Notes under the pieces: model-generated | Told to the model about the DNA's origin: nothing | What the model saw: the letters and a program-made list of their open reading frames with translations, nothing else | Databases searched by the model: none | From: Bradyrhizobium sp. LLZ17 | Lineage (GTDB): Bacteria > Pseudomonadota > Alphaproteobacteria > Rhizobiales > Xanthobacteraceae | Length of the DNA: 64,000 nucleotides | Direction: 5' to 3' | NCBI RefSeq assembly: GCF_041200145.1 | Contig: NZ_CP165734.1 | Span: 7,359,001-7,423,000, forward strand | Shown: positions 18,200 through 27,975 of the stretch, piece by piece | How the letters are laid out: every line of letters starts with the position of its first letter | Position numbering within the stretch: position 1 is the stretch's first letter | Made by a program: the position numbers and the translations under genes

Positions 18200-18245
18200 A
18201 CTCTTAATCAGCGGGTCCCAGGTTCGAGCCCTGGTGCGCCCACCA
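18200..18245 (+). repeat. att-like repeat: 3' end of tRNA-Lys(CTT), left copy
   Basis: A 46-bp perfect match to 63392-63437. It comprises the 3' side of the anticodon loop (ACTCTTAATCAGC), the complete T arm (CAGGTTCGAGCCCTG), the acceptor 3' strand and the encoded CCA. No D arm or 5' acceptor strand precedes it, so it is not a functional tRNA. Confidence 0.85.
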
Positions 18246-18257
18246 CTCGTAAGTGAT

Positions 18258-18277
18258 TGCCGCGCAGCGGCATTTTT
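18258..18277 (+). terminator. intrinsic terminator after the tRNA fragment
   Basis: Stem TGCCGC / GCGGCA with loop GCA, followed by TTTTT. It fits a tRNA terminator carried along with the 3' end. Confidence 0.7.
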
Positions 18278-18425
18278 AATTTCTCCGGCAGACTCTCATC
18301 ATCAAATAGAGATCGCGTGGCACCGATTTGGCACCGCCAAATGGGTGCCGTCACGCGTCAAAAATGTTTTGCGTCTTGCGTCGTAGTTCTTATTTTGTTC
18401 TTATCGAGCGGGATGCGGACGGGCC

Positions 18426-18680
18426 ATGGATCTTGAGTTCATTCGAGGGGACATCGAGCAGCGCCGCCGGCAGACATCCCGGCGACGAAAGGAAATCCGC
18501 GATCTCCAACGGGCGGGTATCAGCACGAAGACTGCGGAAGAGCTGTTGGCACGAATGCTGAGCAAAGGGGACGAGCTGTGCGCAGAGCGCGACCTGCTAA
18601 TCCGGGAGTCCCGTCGCAAATACGTAAATGAACTTTGCCGGAGCAGACCATCCGAACGGCGAGTGGTCGCGTGGCTGTAG
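18426..18680 (+). CDS. 84-residue coiled-coil hypothetical protein
   Basis: ATG 18426. MDLEFIRGDIEQRRRQTSRRRKE is highly charged and followed by a helix with ELLARMLSKGDELCAERD, so it is probably a short basic coiled coil. Similar proteins occur in Bradyrhizobium islands. Function unknown. Confidence 0.55.
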   Translation: MDLEFIRGDIEQRRRQTSRRRKEIRDLQRAGISTKTAEELLARMLSKGDELCAERDLLIRESRRKYVNELCRSRPSERRVVAWL

Positions 18681-18694
18681 ACCTCTTCGGCGAA

Positions 18695-19576
18695 TCACGA
18701 AAAGTAAGAGTTTAGCTTGTGCGGTCGCGTGATAGCGCCCCGAAAAATTGACATCGTCTTCTCGGCAGTTTGAAGGACAGGGCTGTAGTCCGACAAGCGT
18801 TGCACAATTGGTGCCCTTCTTTGCAGAAGGGAGGAAAAAGCTAACGCCGCCGGCGAATTTAGATTCTCTGGTACCCATTTAGGGATGGGATCGTGTGACA
18901 GCACGTTCAGCACCTTAGGTTCTTGGCCTGGATCGGCCTTCGCGCACAAATAAACCCCGGAGAGGTGTATCTCGCCCGTGTCCATCTCAAAGTGATCCGT
19001 TACGAATCGGCAAACGACGCCTTTCGGAATAAGTAGGGGTCCGTATAGCGCCGGTTCATTATCCGTGACGATACGATCCACTTCGGCAAAAAACGATTTA
19101 TACATGTCTTGGAGAACGCCGTTTTGTGCGGACGCGTAAACTGGCGGTTCGGTTGGATAATACGCATCGACCATTTGATACGCTTGCGCCCACATACCGA
19201 CAGAAGCCGAGCAAGAAAAGTAAGTTTGCAACGTCGGAGGTTTTGCGTCGGCACCGGCGTCTGCTGCCGCAAATTGCAATATGGCCTCGTTAACCGCGGC
19301 CATTTCACTGCTCAAAACGCTGATGCAGTGTTGCACTGTCGCATTCTGGAGATTGTTGTCGGCCGGCGCCAGTCCGTTAAGAGGCGCGAGCTGATCCTTG
19401 ATACTTGAGCACGCCCTCTTCATGCTGACGCGATAACTTCGCATTTCATTGACCAGCTGAGCACGTTCAATCTCCTTGACTGCATTTGCCACAGCCGCGA
19501 TTGGGTCTTCAATTTCCTTTTCGATTAACTCGATCCTATTTGCGATTTCCACTATCTTAGCAAAAGACGACCTCAT
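18695..19576 (-). CDS. hypothetical protein, 293 residues, no recognised domain
   Basis: ATG 19576 to 18695. The N-terminal 60 residues are coiled coil (IANRIELIEKEIEDP, IAAVANAVKEIE). The middle contains TYFSCSASVGMWAQAYQMVDAYY and a later block GVVCRFVTDHFEMDTGEIHLSGVYLCA. No signal peptide or membrane helix, so probably cytoplasmic. Its composition is more AT-rich than its neighbours, suggesting recent transfer. The 5' end overlaps a nitroreductase fragment on the other strand. Confidence 0.6.
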   Translation of the reverse strand: MRSSFAKIVEIANRIELIEKEIEDPIAAVANAVKEIERAQLVNEMRSYRVSMKRACSSIKDQLAPLNGLAPADNNLQNATVQHCISVLSSEMAAVNEAILQFAAADAGADAKPPTLQTYFSCSASVGMWAQAYQMVDAYYPTEPPVYASAQNGVLQDMYKSFFAEVDRIVTDNEPALYGPLLIPKGVVCRFVTDHFEMDTGEIHLSGVYLCAKADPGQEPKVLNVLSHDPIPKWVPENLNSPAALAFSSLLQRRAPIVQRLSDYSPVLQTAEKTMSIFRGAITRPHKLNSYFS

Positions 19577-19826
19577 CAGAGGACGTCGGGCGAAACGTGG
19601 CTATACGAATAAGCCTGTTCCAATTGAAGTTGTCAAAGACATCCTGTCGATCGCGAGGCTTGCTCCTAGTTCAAGCAATACTCAACCATGGAAGTGCGCC
19701 GTGCTGACCGGGAAGGCCCGCGAACGGATCGTTGCGGCCGCGGTGAAAAACTTCAGCGACAACCATGACACGCTCGCTCTAGAGTATCCATTCTTTCCCG
19801 ACCCTCGACTATCCCCCGATTTGTAG
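19566..19826 (+). pseudogene. nitroreductase fragment (N-terminal part)
   Basis: The frame reads LIRGRRAKRGYTNKPVPIEV, then ILSIARLAPSSSNTQPWKCAVLTG. These are the FMN-binding 'RRSxRxF' and 'APSxxNxQPW' blocks of the nitroreductase family. It has no proper start and stops after 87 codons, well short of about 200, and the rest of the domain is missing. Confidence 0.65.
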
Positions 19827-19991
19827 CGGCCTGATGGCTGCTTGGAGTCCCACGAAATCACGGCTCGACGAAGCTCGGGCTCGCGGCGCCTCGCGAAGCC
19901 TGAGAGCTCGATTCCGCTCGTGTCTACCGCGAGAGCCCAGGTTGGAGTGTTTGCGATGGCGGTGAGTTGGCTGCGGCCGAAGTCTGTTACG

Positions 19992-21287
19992 TCAAACAAT
20001 CCCCGCCGATGCTCCCGCGACCGGCGGCCGTTCCTTGGCCTTCTGCTTTCGGTAGCCCGCCGTGCGATAGGCTTCGATCGGCGCGATGGCGCCGCCGGCG
20101 CGGTACCGTGCCATCCCGAGGATCGGCGAGACATCGGCAGTGTAGGCGCACTTGATCTCAAGATGGGCGGCCAGCGCGTCGTTGGCCTGCTGTGCCGCGG
20201 CTAGCGCCGGGCGATCGACGATCAGCGTCTGGGCATAGGCTCGCTGCAACTCGATCGCCGATTGCATCAGGCTCTCGATCGGATCGGTCACGTTGTGCGA
20301 TTGATCAAGCATAAAGGCCGGTGCGCTCCCGTCGGGATCGCGGTTCTGCGCATCTACTAGTTCATTGAACACCAAGAACAGACGAAACGGTTCAACCGAG
20401 CCGGTGTCCAGATCGTCGTCGCCATACTTCGAATCGTGGAAATGGAAGCCACCGAGTTTGTTGAAGCGCACCAGGCGTGCGACGATCTGCTCGATATTCA
20501 CGTTCGGCGCGTGATGACCGAGATCAATCAGGCATTGCGCCTTGGGTCCAAGTTCTTGCGCCGCGGCAAAGCTGGTCCCCCAGTCGGAAATGACCGTTGA
20601 ATAGAACGCCGGCTCGTACAGCTTGTGCTCCAGAAACACCCGCCAGTCGCCGGGCAGCTCCGTGTATATCTCGCGCATAGATTCGAGATAGCGGTCGAAT
20701 GCAGAGGTCAGATTGGACTGGCCCGCGAAGTTGGAGCCGTCGGCGATCCATACCGTCAGTGCTTTTGAGCCGAGTTGACGGCCGATATCGATGCAATCTA
20801 TGTTGTGCACGATCGCTTGTGCCCGGACCGCGCCATCGACATGCGACAGCGAGCCGAACTTATAGGAATATTTCTGGTTCGGCTGATCCTGAAACGTGTT
20901 CGAGTTCACGGCATCGAAGGCGAGACCGCAACTGGCAGCAATCTCGCGCAGCGCCGCGTAGTCGCGGGTCGTGTCCCATGGGAAGTGCGGCGAAACCGTC
21001 GGCGTCGCGCGCACCAGCTGGTGGATGGTGGCACAATCCTCAAGCTTGTCGACGATATGGCGGGGTTCGCCGGGACCGGGGAAGCGCGCAAACCGCGTGC
21101 CGCCGGTGCCGACACCCCAGGTCGGAATCGCGACGCCAAATGCCATGACCTTTTCGATCACCGCCTCGGTGTCGATGCCGCGGCGCCCCAGCGCACGCGC
21201 CAGCGCGGCGTAATCCTCATCGAGCGCAATCTTTCGTCCGGCGTTTTCGCTCTGGAGAAAGTCCTCGCTGATCGAAAATCCGGTCAT
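19992..21287 (-). CDS. rhaI: L-rhamnose isomerase, rhizobial type (RhaI)
   Basis: 431 residues. Converts L-rhamnose to L-rhamnulose in the cytoplasm. It is a TIM-barrel sugar isomerase of the rhizobial RhaI group, not the enterobacterial RhaA. Motifs: AFGVAIPTWGVGTGGTRFAR near the N-terminus; VNSNTFQD; FLEHKLYEPAFYSTVISDWG; CLIDLGHHAPNVNIEQIVARL; and metal-binding FHFHDSKYGDDDLDTGS. The length fits the family. It lies 24 bp downstream of rhaD on the same strand, so the two are an operon transcribed away from rhaR. Confidence 0.93.
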   Translation of the reverse strand: MTGFSISEDFLQSENAGRKIALDEDYAALARALGRRGIDTEAVIEKVMAFGVAIPTWGVGTGGTRFARFPGPGEPRHIVDKLEDCATIHQLVRATPTVSPHFPWDTTRDYAALREIAASCGLAFDAVNSNTFQDQPNQKYSYKFGSLSHVDGAVRAQAIVHNIDCIDIGRQLGSKALTVWIADGSNFAGQSNLTSAFDRYLESMREIYTELPGDWRVFLEHKLYEPAFYSTVISDWGTSFAAAQELGPKAQCLIDLGHHAPNVNIEQIVARLVRFNKLGGFHFHDSKYGDDDLDTGSVEPFRLFLVFNELVDAQNRDPDGSAPAFMLDQSHNVTDPIESLMQSAIELQRAYAQTLIVDRPALAAAQQANDALAAHLEIKCAYTADVSPILGMARYRAGGAIAPIEAYRTAGYRKQKAKERPPVAGASAGIV

Positions 21288-21311
21288 CGCTGCCTCCCAA
21301 CGACTAGCGCC

Positions 21312-23408
21312 TCAGCGCGTGAAAGCCTGCGCGTTGCCGGCATCGATATTGAGAATATTGCCGGTCGATTTGGCGGAACGATCGCTGGCGAAGAAATAAA
21401 TCCCCTCCGCGATGTCCTCCGGCAGTACCGAAAGCTTGAGCATCGAGCGTTGCCGATAGACCTCCTCGAGCTCGTCTTCGGCCACGTTATTGGAGGCAGC
21501 CCGTTGCTGGCGCCATTCGCCAGCCCAGATTTTCGAGCCGCGCAGTACCGCGTCGGGGTTGACGGTGTTGACGCGAATGCCGTGCGGCGCACCCTCCAGC
21601 GCGAGACAGCGCGCCAGGTGGATTTCTGACGCCTTGGCCGCGCAATAGGCCGAGGCGCCGGCCGAAGCGGCAAGGCCGTTCTTGGATGCGACGAAAACGA
21701 TCGCGCCGCCGCACTGCTGGCGTTGCATCAATCGGAACGCCTCGCGTGCCACCAGGAAATAGCCGGTCGCAAGCACGTCCATATTCCTTTGCCAAAGCGT
21801 CAAAGTCGTGTCCTCCACCGGCGAGGCAGAGGCAATACCTGCGTTGGAGACGACAATATCGATGCCGCCATAGGCAACGACAGTTTCGTCAAAGCTGGCG
21901 ATCACGCTCGTCTCGTCGGTGACGTCGAGCTTGAATCCGACCGCGCTGTCACAGCCGAATTTCTGCACGATGGATTCGATGCGCTGATCGAGCGCCGTTT
22001 GGTCGACGTCTGCAAGCACAACGCAGGCGCCTTCGCTGAGCAGCCGCAATGCCGTCGCGCTGCCGATGCCGCCGGCGCCACCCGTGATATAAGCGATCCT
22101 GCCGGCCAGCGATTTGGCTTTCGGCATGCGCTGTAGCTTGGCCTCCTCGAGCAGCCAGTATTCGATATCGAAGGCTTCCTGCTCGGGTAGGCCGACATAG
22201 GCGCCGACGCCGGAGGCGCCGCGCATCACGTTGATGGCGTTGACGTAGAATTCCGAGGCGATGCGCGCCGTCGCCTTGTCCTTGGCGAAAGAAAACATGC
22301 CGATACCCGGCACCAGATAGATCACCGCGTTCGGGTCGCGCATATCAGGTGAATTGGGCCGCTTGCAACGCAGGTAATAGGCGGAATAGTCGTTCCGATA
22401 GGCCGCAAGTAGCGGGTCCAGGGAGTCAATTACAGCATCGATATTTTCGCTTTGGGGATCATAGCGGATCACGAGTGGGCGGATTTTGGTGCGCAGGAAA
22501 TGATCCGGGCACGAGGTTCCGAGCGGCGCCAGGGCCTCGAGCGCGTGCGAATTGACGAACTCCAGCACCTCTGGTGCGTCGGTGAAGTGTCCGACCTTGC
22601 GCTCGTTGCTCGAAATCTTGCCGCGGATCAGCGGCATCAGCGCCGCGGCGACAGTGCGCCGCTTTTCGGCCGGGGCAGGCGCGACGCGAGCGCCGCCGAA
22701 TGCGGGTTGCCTTTCATTGGCGCCAAGCCAATCGGCCGCCTGTTGGATGATGCGCAGGGTGGTCTGATAGGCCGCCTTCGATGTCTCGCCCCACGTGAAG
22801 AGACCATGACCGCCGAGCACCACGCCTACATATTCGGGGTGTCGCCTCGCCATGTCGCCAAGCTTGAGCCCGAGTTCGAATCCGGGCCGCTGCCAGGGCA
22901 GGAAACCGAGCGCGCCGCCGAATACGTCCCGGGTCAGCTGTTCGGCGTCGGAGCAGGCGGCGATGGCGATCACGGCGTCGGCATGGACATGATCGACATG
23001 AACGTGCGGCACAAAGCCGTGCAGGGCGGTGTCAATGGACGTCGCGCGCGGATTGAGGCCAAACGTGCAGTGATTGAACAGCCCCACCATCTCGTCTTCG
23101 TGGGCAATGCCTCGATAAAGGCCTTTCAAGCTTTCCAACTTGTCGAGATAAAGCGTGGAGAAGCCGTCGCGTTTCATCGAGCCGATGTCGCCGCCGGAGC
23201 CTTTGACCCAGAGGACCGTAACCGGCTCTTTGGTCAGCGGATCGGTCATGGCAATCTTGGCCGACGTGTTGCCCCCGCCAAAATTCGTAATGCGAAGATC
23301 GCTGCCGAGCAGATTGGAGCGGTAGAGCAACAGGCCCGGTTCATCGAGGCCCGCCGCGTAGGCGTCGTCCCAAAGATCGGGAAGCGGCTCAGCCGCGGCC
23401 TTGGTCAT
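21312..23408 (-). CDS. rhaD: bifunctional rhamnulose-1-phosphate aldolase / short-chain dehydrogenase (RhaD)
   Basis: 698 residues. The N-terminal class II aldolase domain cleaves L-rhamnulose-1-phosphate to dihydroxyacetone phosphate and L-lactaldehyde (zinc-type motif HVHVDHVHADAVIA). The C-terminal SDR domain (Rossmann TGGAGGIGSATA near residue 440; SNAGIAS; YCAAK) would oxidise lactaldehyde. The ATG at 23408 has GGAGGCGAGAT upstream. This fusion is typical of rhizobial rhamnose loci. The gene is divergent from rhaR with a shared 189-bp control region. Confidence 0.93.
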   Translation of the reverse strand: MTKAAAEPLPDLWDDAYAAGLDEPGLLLYRSNLLGSDLRITNFGGGNTSAKIAMTDPLTKEPVTVLWVKGSGGDIGSMKRDGFSTLYLDKLESLKGLYRGIAHEDEMVGLFNHCTFGLNPRATSIDTALHGFVPHVHVDHVHADAVIAIAACSDAEQLTRDVFGGALGFLPWQRPGFELGLKLGDMARRHPEYVGVVLGGHGLFTWGETSKAAYQTTLRIIQQAADWLGANERQPAFGGARVAPAPAEKRRTVAAALMPLIRGKISSNERKVGHFTDAPEVLEFVNSHALEALAPLGTSCPDHFLRTKIRPLVIRYDPQSENIDAVIDSLDPLLAAYRNDYSAYYLRCKRPNSPDMRDPNAVIYLVPGIGMFSFAKDKATARIASEFYVNAINVMRGASGVGAYVGLPEQEAFDIEYWLLEEAKLQRMPKAKSLAGRIAYITGGAGGIGSATALRLLSEGACVVLADVDQTALDQRIESIVQKFGCDSAVGFKLDVTDETSVIASFDETVVAYGGIDIVVSNAGIASASPVEDTTLTLWQRNMDVLATGYFLVAREAFRLMQRQQCGGAIVFVASKNGLAASAGASAYCAAKASEIHLARCLALEGAPHGIRVNTVNPDAVLRGSKIWAGEWRQQRAASNNVAEDELEEVYRQRSMLKLSVLPEDIAEGIYFFASDRSAKSTGNILNIDAGNAQAFTR

Positions 23409-23486
23409 CTATCTCGCCTCCAACGCGATGCAGTTTTGGCGGACCATAGGATCGCAGACGATCAGGGTCAATCAAGACATGAGCGA

Positions 23487-23545
23487 TTTTGCGTTCTGGA
23501 TGATTGGTGCAGCGCGAAACTGGCGGAACTTGAGTGTTTCGCGTT
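23487..23545. promoter_or_regulatory. candidate RhaR operators between rhaD and rhaR
   Basis: Two direct copies of TTTYGCGTT (23487-23495 and 23537-23545) flank an inverted GCGAAAC element near 23514-23520. The second copy is followed by CGAAA, forming TTTCG-N12-CGAAA. The position in the divergent promoter region fits a DeoR-type operator; binding is unproven. Confidence 0.3.
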
Positions 23546-23597
23546 GACCGATCGAAAGGTTCATGACTAGTTATGAATGCTCGGGAGGAACAGCACC

Positions 23598-24410
23598 GTG
23601 CACGAACGCGAGCGCTGGCAGGTCATCAAGGCGATGCTGAAACAGCATCAACTCGTTCGCATCGCTGACGCTTGCCGGGCCACCGGCGCTTCGGAAGCCT
23701 CGGTGCGGCGCGATTTTTCGCGGCTGGCCGAGATGGGTTCAGCGATTCGCGTGCACGGTGGATTAGAGGCCATTCCTGGCTCGCAATTGGCTCCGGGCGA
23801 CGCCCCCGCGCTGGCGACCCGCTCCTTTGAAATCAGCAAGACCCTCAACATCGCCGCCAAGCGGGCGATCGCGCGCGCCGCTGTCGCGCTATGCAGCGAT
23901 GGTGACGCAATTATTATCAATGGTGGAACGACGACATTCGAGATGGGCGAATTCCTGCGCGATCGCCGCCTCAAGGTCCTGACCAATTCCTATCCGCTTG
24001 CCGAGACGTTGATCCGCGATTCGAACTGTCGCGTCGCGCTGCCGGGGGGCGAGGTTTATCGCGACCAGAAACTGATCGTCTCGCCTTTCGAGGAGGACGC
24101 GATCCAGCACTATTCGGCCTCGCGCATGTTCATGAGCGCCATTTCGATCGGTCCGCTCGGCGTGATCGAGGGCGATCCGCTGATCGCCCGCGCCGAAACC
24201 AAGCTGCTCAAGCGTGCCGAGAAATTGGTGGTCATGGTTGACAGTTCAAAATTTATCCAGCGCGGCAGTCTGGTGGTTTGCCCACTGTGTCGTATTTCGA
24301 CGTTGATCACCGACGCCGACGCGCCGAAGGAAGCGATCGATATGCTGGGCGATGCGGGCGTCGAGGTCATCATCACAACCGAGCGTTCCGACGAGGTCGT
24401 GGCGGCATGA
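23598..24410 (+). CDS. rhaR: DeoR-family transcriptional regulator of rhamnose use (RhaR)
   Basis: 270 residues from GTG 23598, chosen because GGGAGGA sits 9 bases upstream and the protein then starts with the family-typical HERERWQVI; an ATG at 23577 is also in frame. The N-terminal DeoR helix-turn-helix (about 15-60) includes GASEASVRRDFSRLAE. The C-terminal sugar-phosphate-sensing domain includes IINGGTTTFEMGEFL and VMVDSSKF. It probably represses both arms of the rhamnose locus. The TGA overlaps the ATG of rhaT (ATGA). Confidence 0.9.
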   Translation: MHERERWQVIKAMLKQHQLVRIADACRATGASEASVRRDFSRLAEMGSAIRVHGGLEAIPGSQLAPGDAPALATRSFEISKTLNIAAKRAIARAAVALCSDGDAIIINGGTTTFEMGEFLRDRRLKVLTNSYPLAETLIRDSNCRVALPGGEVYRDQKLIVSPFEEDAIQHYSASRMFMSAISIGPLGVIEGDPLIARAETKLLKRAEKLVVMVDSSKFIQRGSLVVCPLCRISTLITDADAPKEAIDMLGDAGVEVIITTERSDEVVAA

Positions 24411-25960
24411 GTGGGGTCCCCAACGCTCCCGCGCGTCAGGACCAGGCGGTCCCGCTGCTGGCGGTGGTCGGCATCGAGAAATCATTCCCCGGAGTTCGCG
24501 CGCTTTCGAACATCTCGTTCGAGGTCGCGCCCGGCGAAGTGCATGCGCTGCTTGGCGAGAACGGCGCCGGCAAATCCACGCTGATCAAGATCATCTCCGG
24601 GGTCTATCAAGCCGATGAGGGCTCCATTTTTGTCGATGGAAGGCCGGTTCGTTACGAGCGTCCAGACGACGCTCGGCGCGCGGGGATTGCCACGATCTAC
24701 CAGGAACTGCTGCTGTTTCCGGATTTGACGGTTGCCGAGAATATTTTCATGGGCCACGCGCCGCGCCGGGGCGCCGGTCGTCTCGACTGGAAGGCAATGA
24801 CCGCGAAGACGGAGGCGCTGCTTGCTTCGCTCGAGATCGGCGATCTGGCCCCGGGCGCTATCGTCGGCACGCTCAGCGTCGGCAACCGGCAGCGTGTTGA
24901 GATCTTGCGCGCACTGTCGCAGGATGCGCGGTTGCTGATCATGGATGAACCGACTGCTGCGCTCACCGAATATGATGTGACGCGGCTGTTCGACATCGTG
25001 CGGCGGCTCAAATCGCGCGGTGTCGGCATCATCTATATCAGCCACCGCATGGAGGAAATCTTTCGGCTTGCTGACCGGGTCACCGTATTGCGCGACGGCC
25101 TGCAGGTGGGCAGCAGGCGCGTCGCGGAGATATCATCCGCAGAGCTAGTTCAGATGATGGTCGGACGCACGATCGAAAGCCTGTTCCCGAAGGTCGCAGC
25201 GGCGGTCGGCGCGCCGGTACTGGAAGTGCACGATCTGGTGCGGAGGCCGATGACCAAAGGCGTCAGCCTGACGGTGCGTGCCGGCGAGATCGTCGGACTG
25301 GCCGGCCTGATCGGTTCCGGGCGCAGCGAATTGGCGCAGACCATCTTCGGCATTACGCCCGCCGAATCCGGCGAGATTCTTCTGGCGGGCGAGGCAGCGG
25401 AGATCCGCTCGCCCGGTCGCGCGCGCGCGCTCGGCGTCGCCTATGTGCCGGAGGACCGCGGCACCCAGGGCCTGGTTCGAGCGATGAATATACGCGAGAA
25501 TTTTTCGCTGGCTTGCCTGGCCAAAGTGGCGCGCGTCGGCTTCATTGATCGTGCAGCCGAGACGCGATTGGCGAAGGCAGGTATCTCGCGCTTCGGTGTC
25601 AGGGCGAGTTCGCTCGATCAGGTGGTCGGCCGATTGTCGGGTGGCAACCAGCAGAAGATCGTTCTAGGAAAATGGCTCGCCAATCAGCCGAGACTGCTTA
25701 TTCTCGATGAACCGACCCGCGGCATCGACGTCGGCGCCAAGGCTGAAATCCACCGGCTGATGAGCGAGCTCGCCGGGCAAGGGCTGGCCATCCTGATGAT
25801 ATCAAGTGAATTGCCCGAAGTGCTCGGCATGAGCGACCGCGTCCTCGTGATGCGGGAGGGACGACTGGTTGCCGAGTTTTCGCGCGAGCAAGCCACGCCC
25901 GAAGCGGTGGGGGCGGCGATGATGGACAGCCACGGCGCGGACACCGGGAGGGCGGCATGA
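24407..25960 (+). CDS. rhaT: rhamnose ABC transporter ATP-binding protein (RhaT)
   Basis: 517 residues with two ABC domains in one chain, as in CUT2 sugar importers. Domain 1: Walker [11 protein letters not shown] at about 49-58, Walker [12 protein letters not shown]. Its signature is the shortened LSVGNRQ. Domain 2: signature LSGGNQQ and Walker [15 protein letters not shown]. The second Walker A is degenerate (GLIGSGRSE), normal in this family. ATG overlaps the rhaR stop and the end overlaps the permease start by 4 bp. It energises rhamnose uptake with the permeases and RhaS. Confidence 0.93.
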   Translation: MSGVPNAPARQDQAVPLLAVVGIEKSFPGVRALSNISFEVAPGEVHALLGENGAGKSTLIKIISGVYQADEGSIFVDGRPVRYERPDDARRAGIATIYQELLLFPDLTVAENIFMGHAPRRGAGRLDWKAMTAKTEALLASLEIGDLAPGAIVGTLSVGNRQRVEILRALSQDARLLIMDEPTAALTEYDVTRLFDIVRRLKSRGVGIIYISHRMEEIFRLADRVTVLRDGLQVGSRRVAEISSAELVQMMVGRTIESLFPKVAAAVGAPVLEVHDLVRRPMTKGVSLTVRAGEIVGLAGLIGSGRSELAQTIFGITPAESGEILLAGEAAEIRSPGRARALGVAYVPEDRGTQGLVRAMNIRENFSLACLAKVARVGFIDRAAETRLAKAGISRFGVRASSLDQVVGRLSGGNQQKIVLGKWLANQPRLLILDEPTRGIDVGAKAEIHRLMSELAGQGLAILMISSELPEVLGMSDRVLVMREGRLVAEFSREQATPEAVGAAMMDSHGADTGRAA

Positions 25961-26945
25961 GCACTTTGGCCATGTCGCGTTCTCGGACGGGGGAGGGCGG
26001 CGCGCTCGGTATGTTCGCATCGCAGGAGGCATTGCTCGCTTTCGCCATCGTCGGCGTTGCGATCCTCGTCGGCCTCGACAATTCACGTTTTCTGGCCGCC
26101 CGCAACCTTGCCGACATCGTGCTTGGCAACGCGTATATCGCGGTGGCGGCGATCGGCATGTCAATGGTGATCGTGTCGGGCAACATCGACATTTCGATCG
26201 GCTCTTTGATTGGTGTGCTCGCGACCGTCAGCGGATCGTTGGCGGTCGCGGGCCTGCCGGTCGTCGTGGTATGGCTCGTTCCGCTCGCGGTGGGTATCCT
26301 CGTCATGATGCTGCAGGGCGTGGTCATCGCCTATCTGCGCATTCCGTCGATCGTCGTCACGCTCGGAATGTTGTCGATCCTCAAGGGCGGCCTGATCAGC
26401 GTCACCGGCGGCCGATGGATTACCGATCTACCGGAAAGCTTTCACCTCGCCGATATCGAACTGTTCGGGTTCCTGCCGATGCCGGTGCTCATCATGGCGA
26501 CAGCCACGATTTTGGCTGCGCTCTGGATGCGCTATTCGGTGAGGGGCGTGCCATATACGCGACCGGCGGCAATGCGGAAGCCGCCCGGCTTTGTGGCGTC
26601 TCGCCCCGGCGCACCGTGGTCATGGTGTTTGCGCTGCATGGCCTGTTTGCCGGAATCGCGGCGCTGCTGTTTGCGACCCAGCTCAAAGTCATTCAGTCCA
26701 CGGTGCCGCCCAATCTGGAATTGACGGTCATCACCGCCGCGGTGGTCGGCGGCGTCAGTATTCTCGGCGGCGTGGGCACCGTGGTTGGATCAACGCTGGC
26801 TGCGATCCTGATCGCCGAGATCGCCAGCGCGCTCGTTTTCATCAACGTGTCGCCGTACTGGATTCACGCCGTACAGGGCGCGTTGATTCTGGTGACGGTC
26901 GTCGCCGACATCCTGCGGCGTCGGCGCCGTCAGGCGGGAGGATAA
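25957..26945 (+). pseudogene. rhaP: rhamnose ABC transporter permease (RhaP), frameshifted
   Basis: Reads as a CUT2 permease (VSGNIDISIGSLIGVLATV; IVVTLGMLSILKGG) to LWMRYSV near 26540, then shifts frame. The C-terminal half continues in another frame as GRAIYATGGNAEAARLCGV to ILRRRRRQAGG at 26945. Adding one base in the GGGG run (about 26543) restores a permease of about 329 residues. Without it the protein ends early at 26724. It may be a real mutation or a homopolymer sequencing error. Confidence 0.85.
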
Positions 26946-26950
26946 GTCAC

Positions 26951-27931
26951 ATGGCCGTGCTCGCGCCCGATATGTGTCGTGCAGCGCCGCGCTGGTTCGT
27001 TCGCCACGAGACGCTGCTGGCGGCCATCCTCGTCATCGCGCTGGCAATTCTCGGGCTGTTCAGCGAGCCCTTTCTGACGGTGGACAATCTCTTGAATCAG
27101 GGACGCCTGATGACCGAAGTCGGTCTGCTCGCGTTGCCGATGACGTTCATCATCATCACCGGCGGCATCGATCTGTCGGTTGGCTCGATCGTTGGTCTAT
27201 GTGCGATCATGCTCGGCTACTCCTGGAAAAACCTCGGCTTTCCGCTGCCACTGGCGATCGTGTTTGCGATTGGTGTCGGAGGTGTCGCCGGCTTCATCAA
27301 CGGCTTGCTGATTACGCGTGTGCGGGTACCACCGCTGATCATGACCATAGCTACCCTGGCGCTGTATCGCGGACTTGCGGAAGGTATCAGCCAGGCTCGT
27401 TCGGTACGCAATTATCCCGAATGGTTTTTCTTCACCGGGCAGGGCGAATTGTTCGGGGTGCCGACGCAATTGTGGATTCTGCTCGCGGGGATCATCGTGG
27501 CGGGTATAGCCCTCGATCGGACCACATTCGGCCGCACGCTCTACGCGATCGGCAACAACGAGACCGCCGCCCGCTTTTCAGGCCTGCCCGTCGATCGGAC
27601 CAAGCTCCTGGTCTACACGCTGTCAGGACTTGCCGCCGGCGTGTCGGCGTGGGTGCTGGTCTCGCGCGTGACCACCACCCGCTCCGACATGGGAACCGGC
27701 TACGAGCTCGATGTAATCGCCGCCGTCGTTCTCGGCGGCACGAGCATTTTTGGTGGCGCCGGAACGATCTGGGGCACCATCGTTGGTCTGGTCATGATCC
27801 AGCTCTTGAAGAATGGGCTGGCCCTGACCGGTGTCAAAGGTGATGCCACGATCATCGTCATCGGCGCGGTCCTGATCGCGTCGACGCTGATTGCAAGTTC
27901 TCTCCACGGACGTCGCGAGGTGGCGGGCTGA
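26951..27931 (+). CDS. rhaQ: rhamnose ABC transporter permease (RhaQ)
   Basis: 326 residues from ATG 26951, five bases after rhaP. About 9-10 membrane helices; CUT2 permease signatures FIIITGGIDLSVGSIVGLC, LYAIGNNETAARFSGLPV and YELDVIAAVVLGGTSIFGG. It forms the transmembrane channel with RhaP. The frame is intact. Confidence 0.92.
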   Translation: MAVLAPDMCRAAPRWFVRHETLLAAILVIALAILGLFSEPFLTVDNLLNQGRLMTEVGLLALPMTFIIITGGIDLSVGSIVGLCAIMLGYSWKNLGFPLPLAIVFAIGVGGVAGFINGLLITRVRVPPLIMTIATLALYRGLAEGISQARSVRNYPEWFFFTGQGELFGVPTQLWILLAGIIVAGIALDRTTFGRTLYAIGNNETAARFSGLPVDRTKLLVYTLSGLAAGVSAWVLVSRVTTTRSDMGTGYELDVIAAVVLGGTSIFGGAGTIWGTIVGLVMIQLLKNGLALTGVKGDATIIVIGAVLIASTLIASSLHGRREVAG

Positions 27932-27942
27932 TGGAGTGATAA

Positions 27943-27955
27943 GCCGCAAAGCGGC
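27943..27955 (+). promoter_or_regulatory. small hairpin between rhaQ and rhaS
   Basis: GCCGC-AAA-GCGGC just before the rhaS ribosome site (GAGGGAGGA). It may adjust relative expression or RNA stability of rhaS. Confidence 0.35.
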
Positions 27956-27975
27956 GTTTGAGGGAGGACGTAACA

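Noticed and set aside
18141..18245. Complete tRNA-Lys gene
   Set aside because: Only the 3' half is present; the D arm and 5' acceptor strand do not exist upstream of either repeat copy.
23577..23597. ATG 23577 as start of rhaR
   Set aside because: The ribosome site GGGAGGA lies downstream of it and is correctly spaced for GTG 23598.
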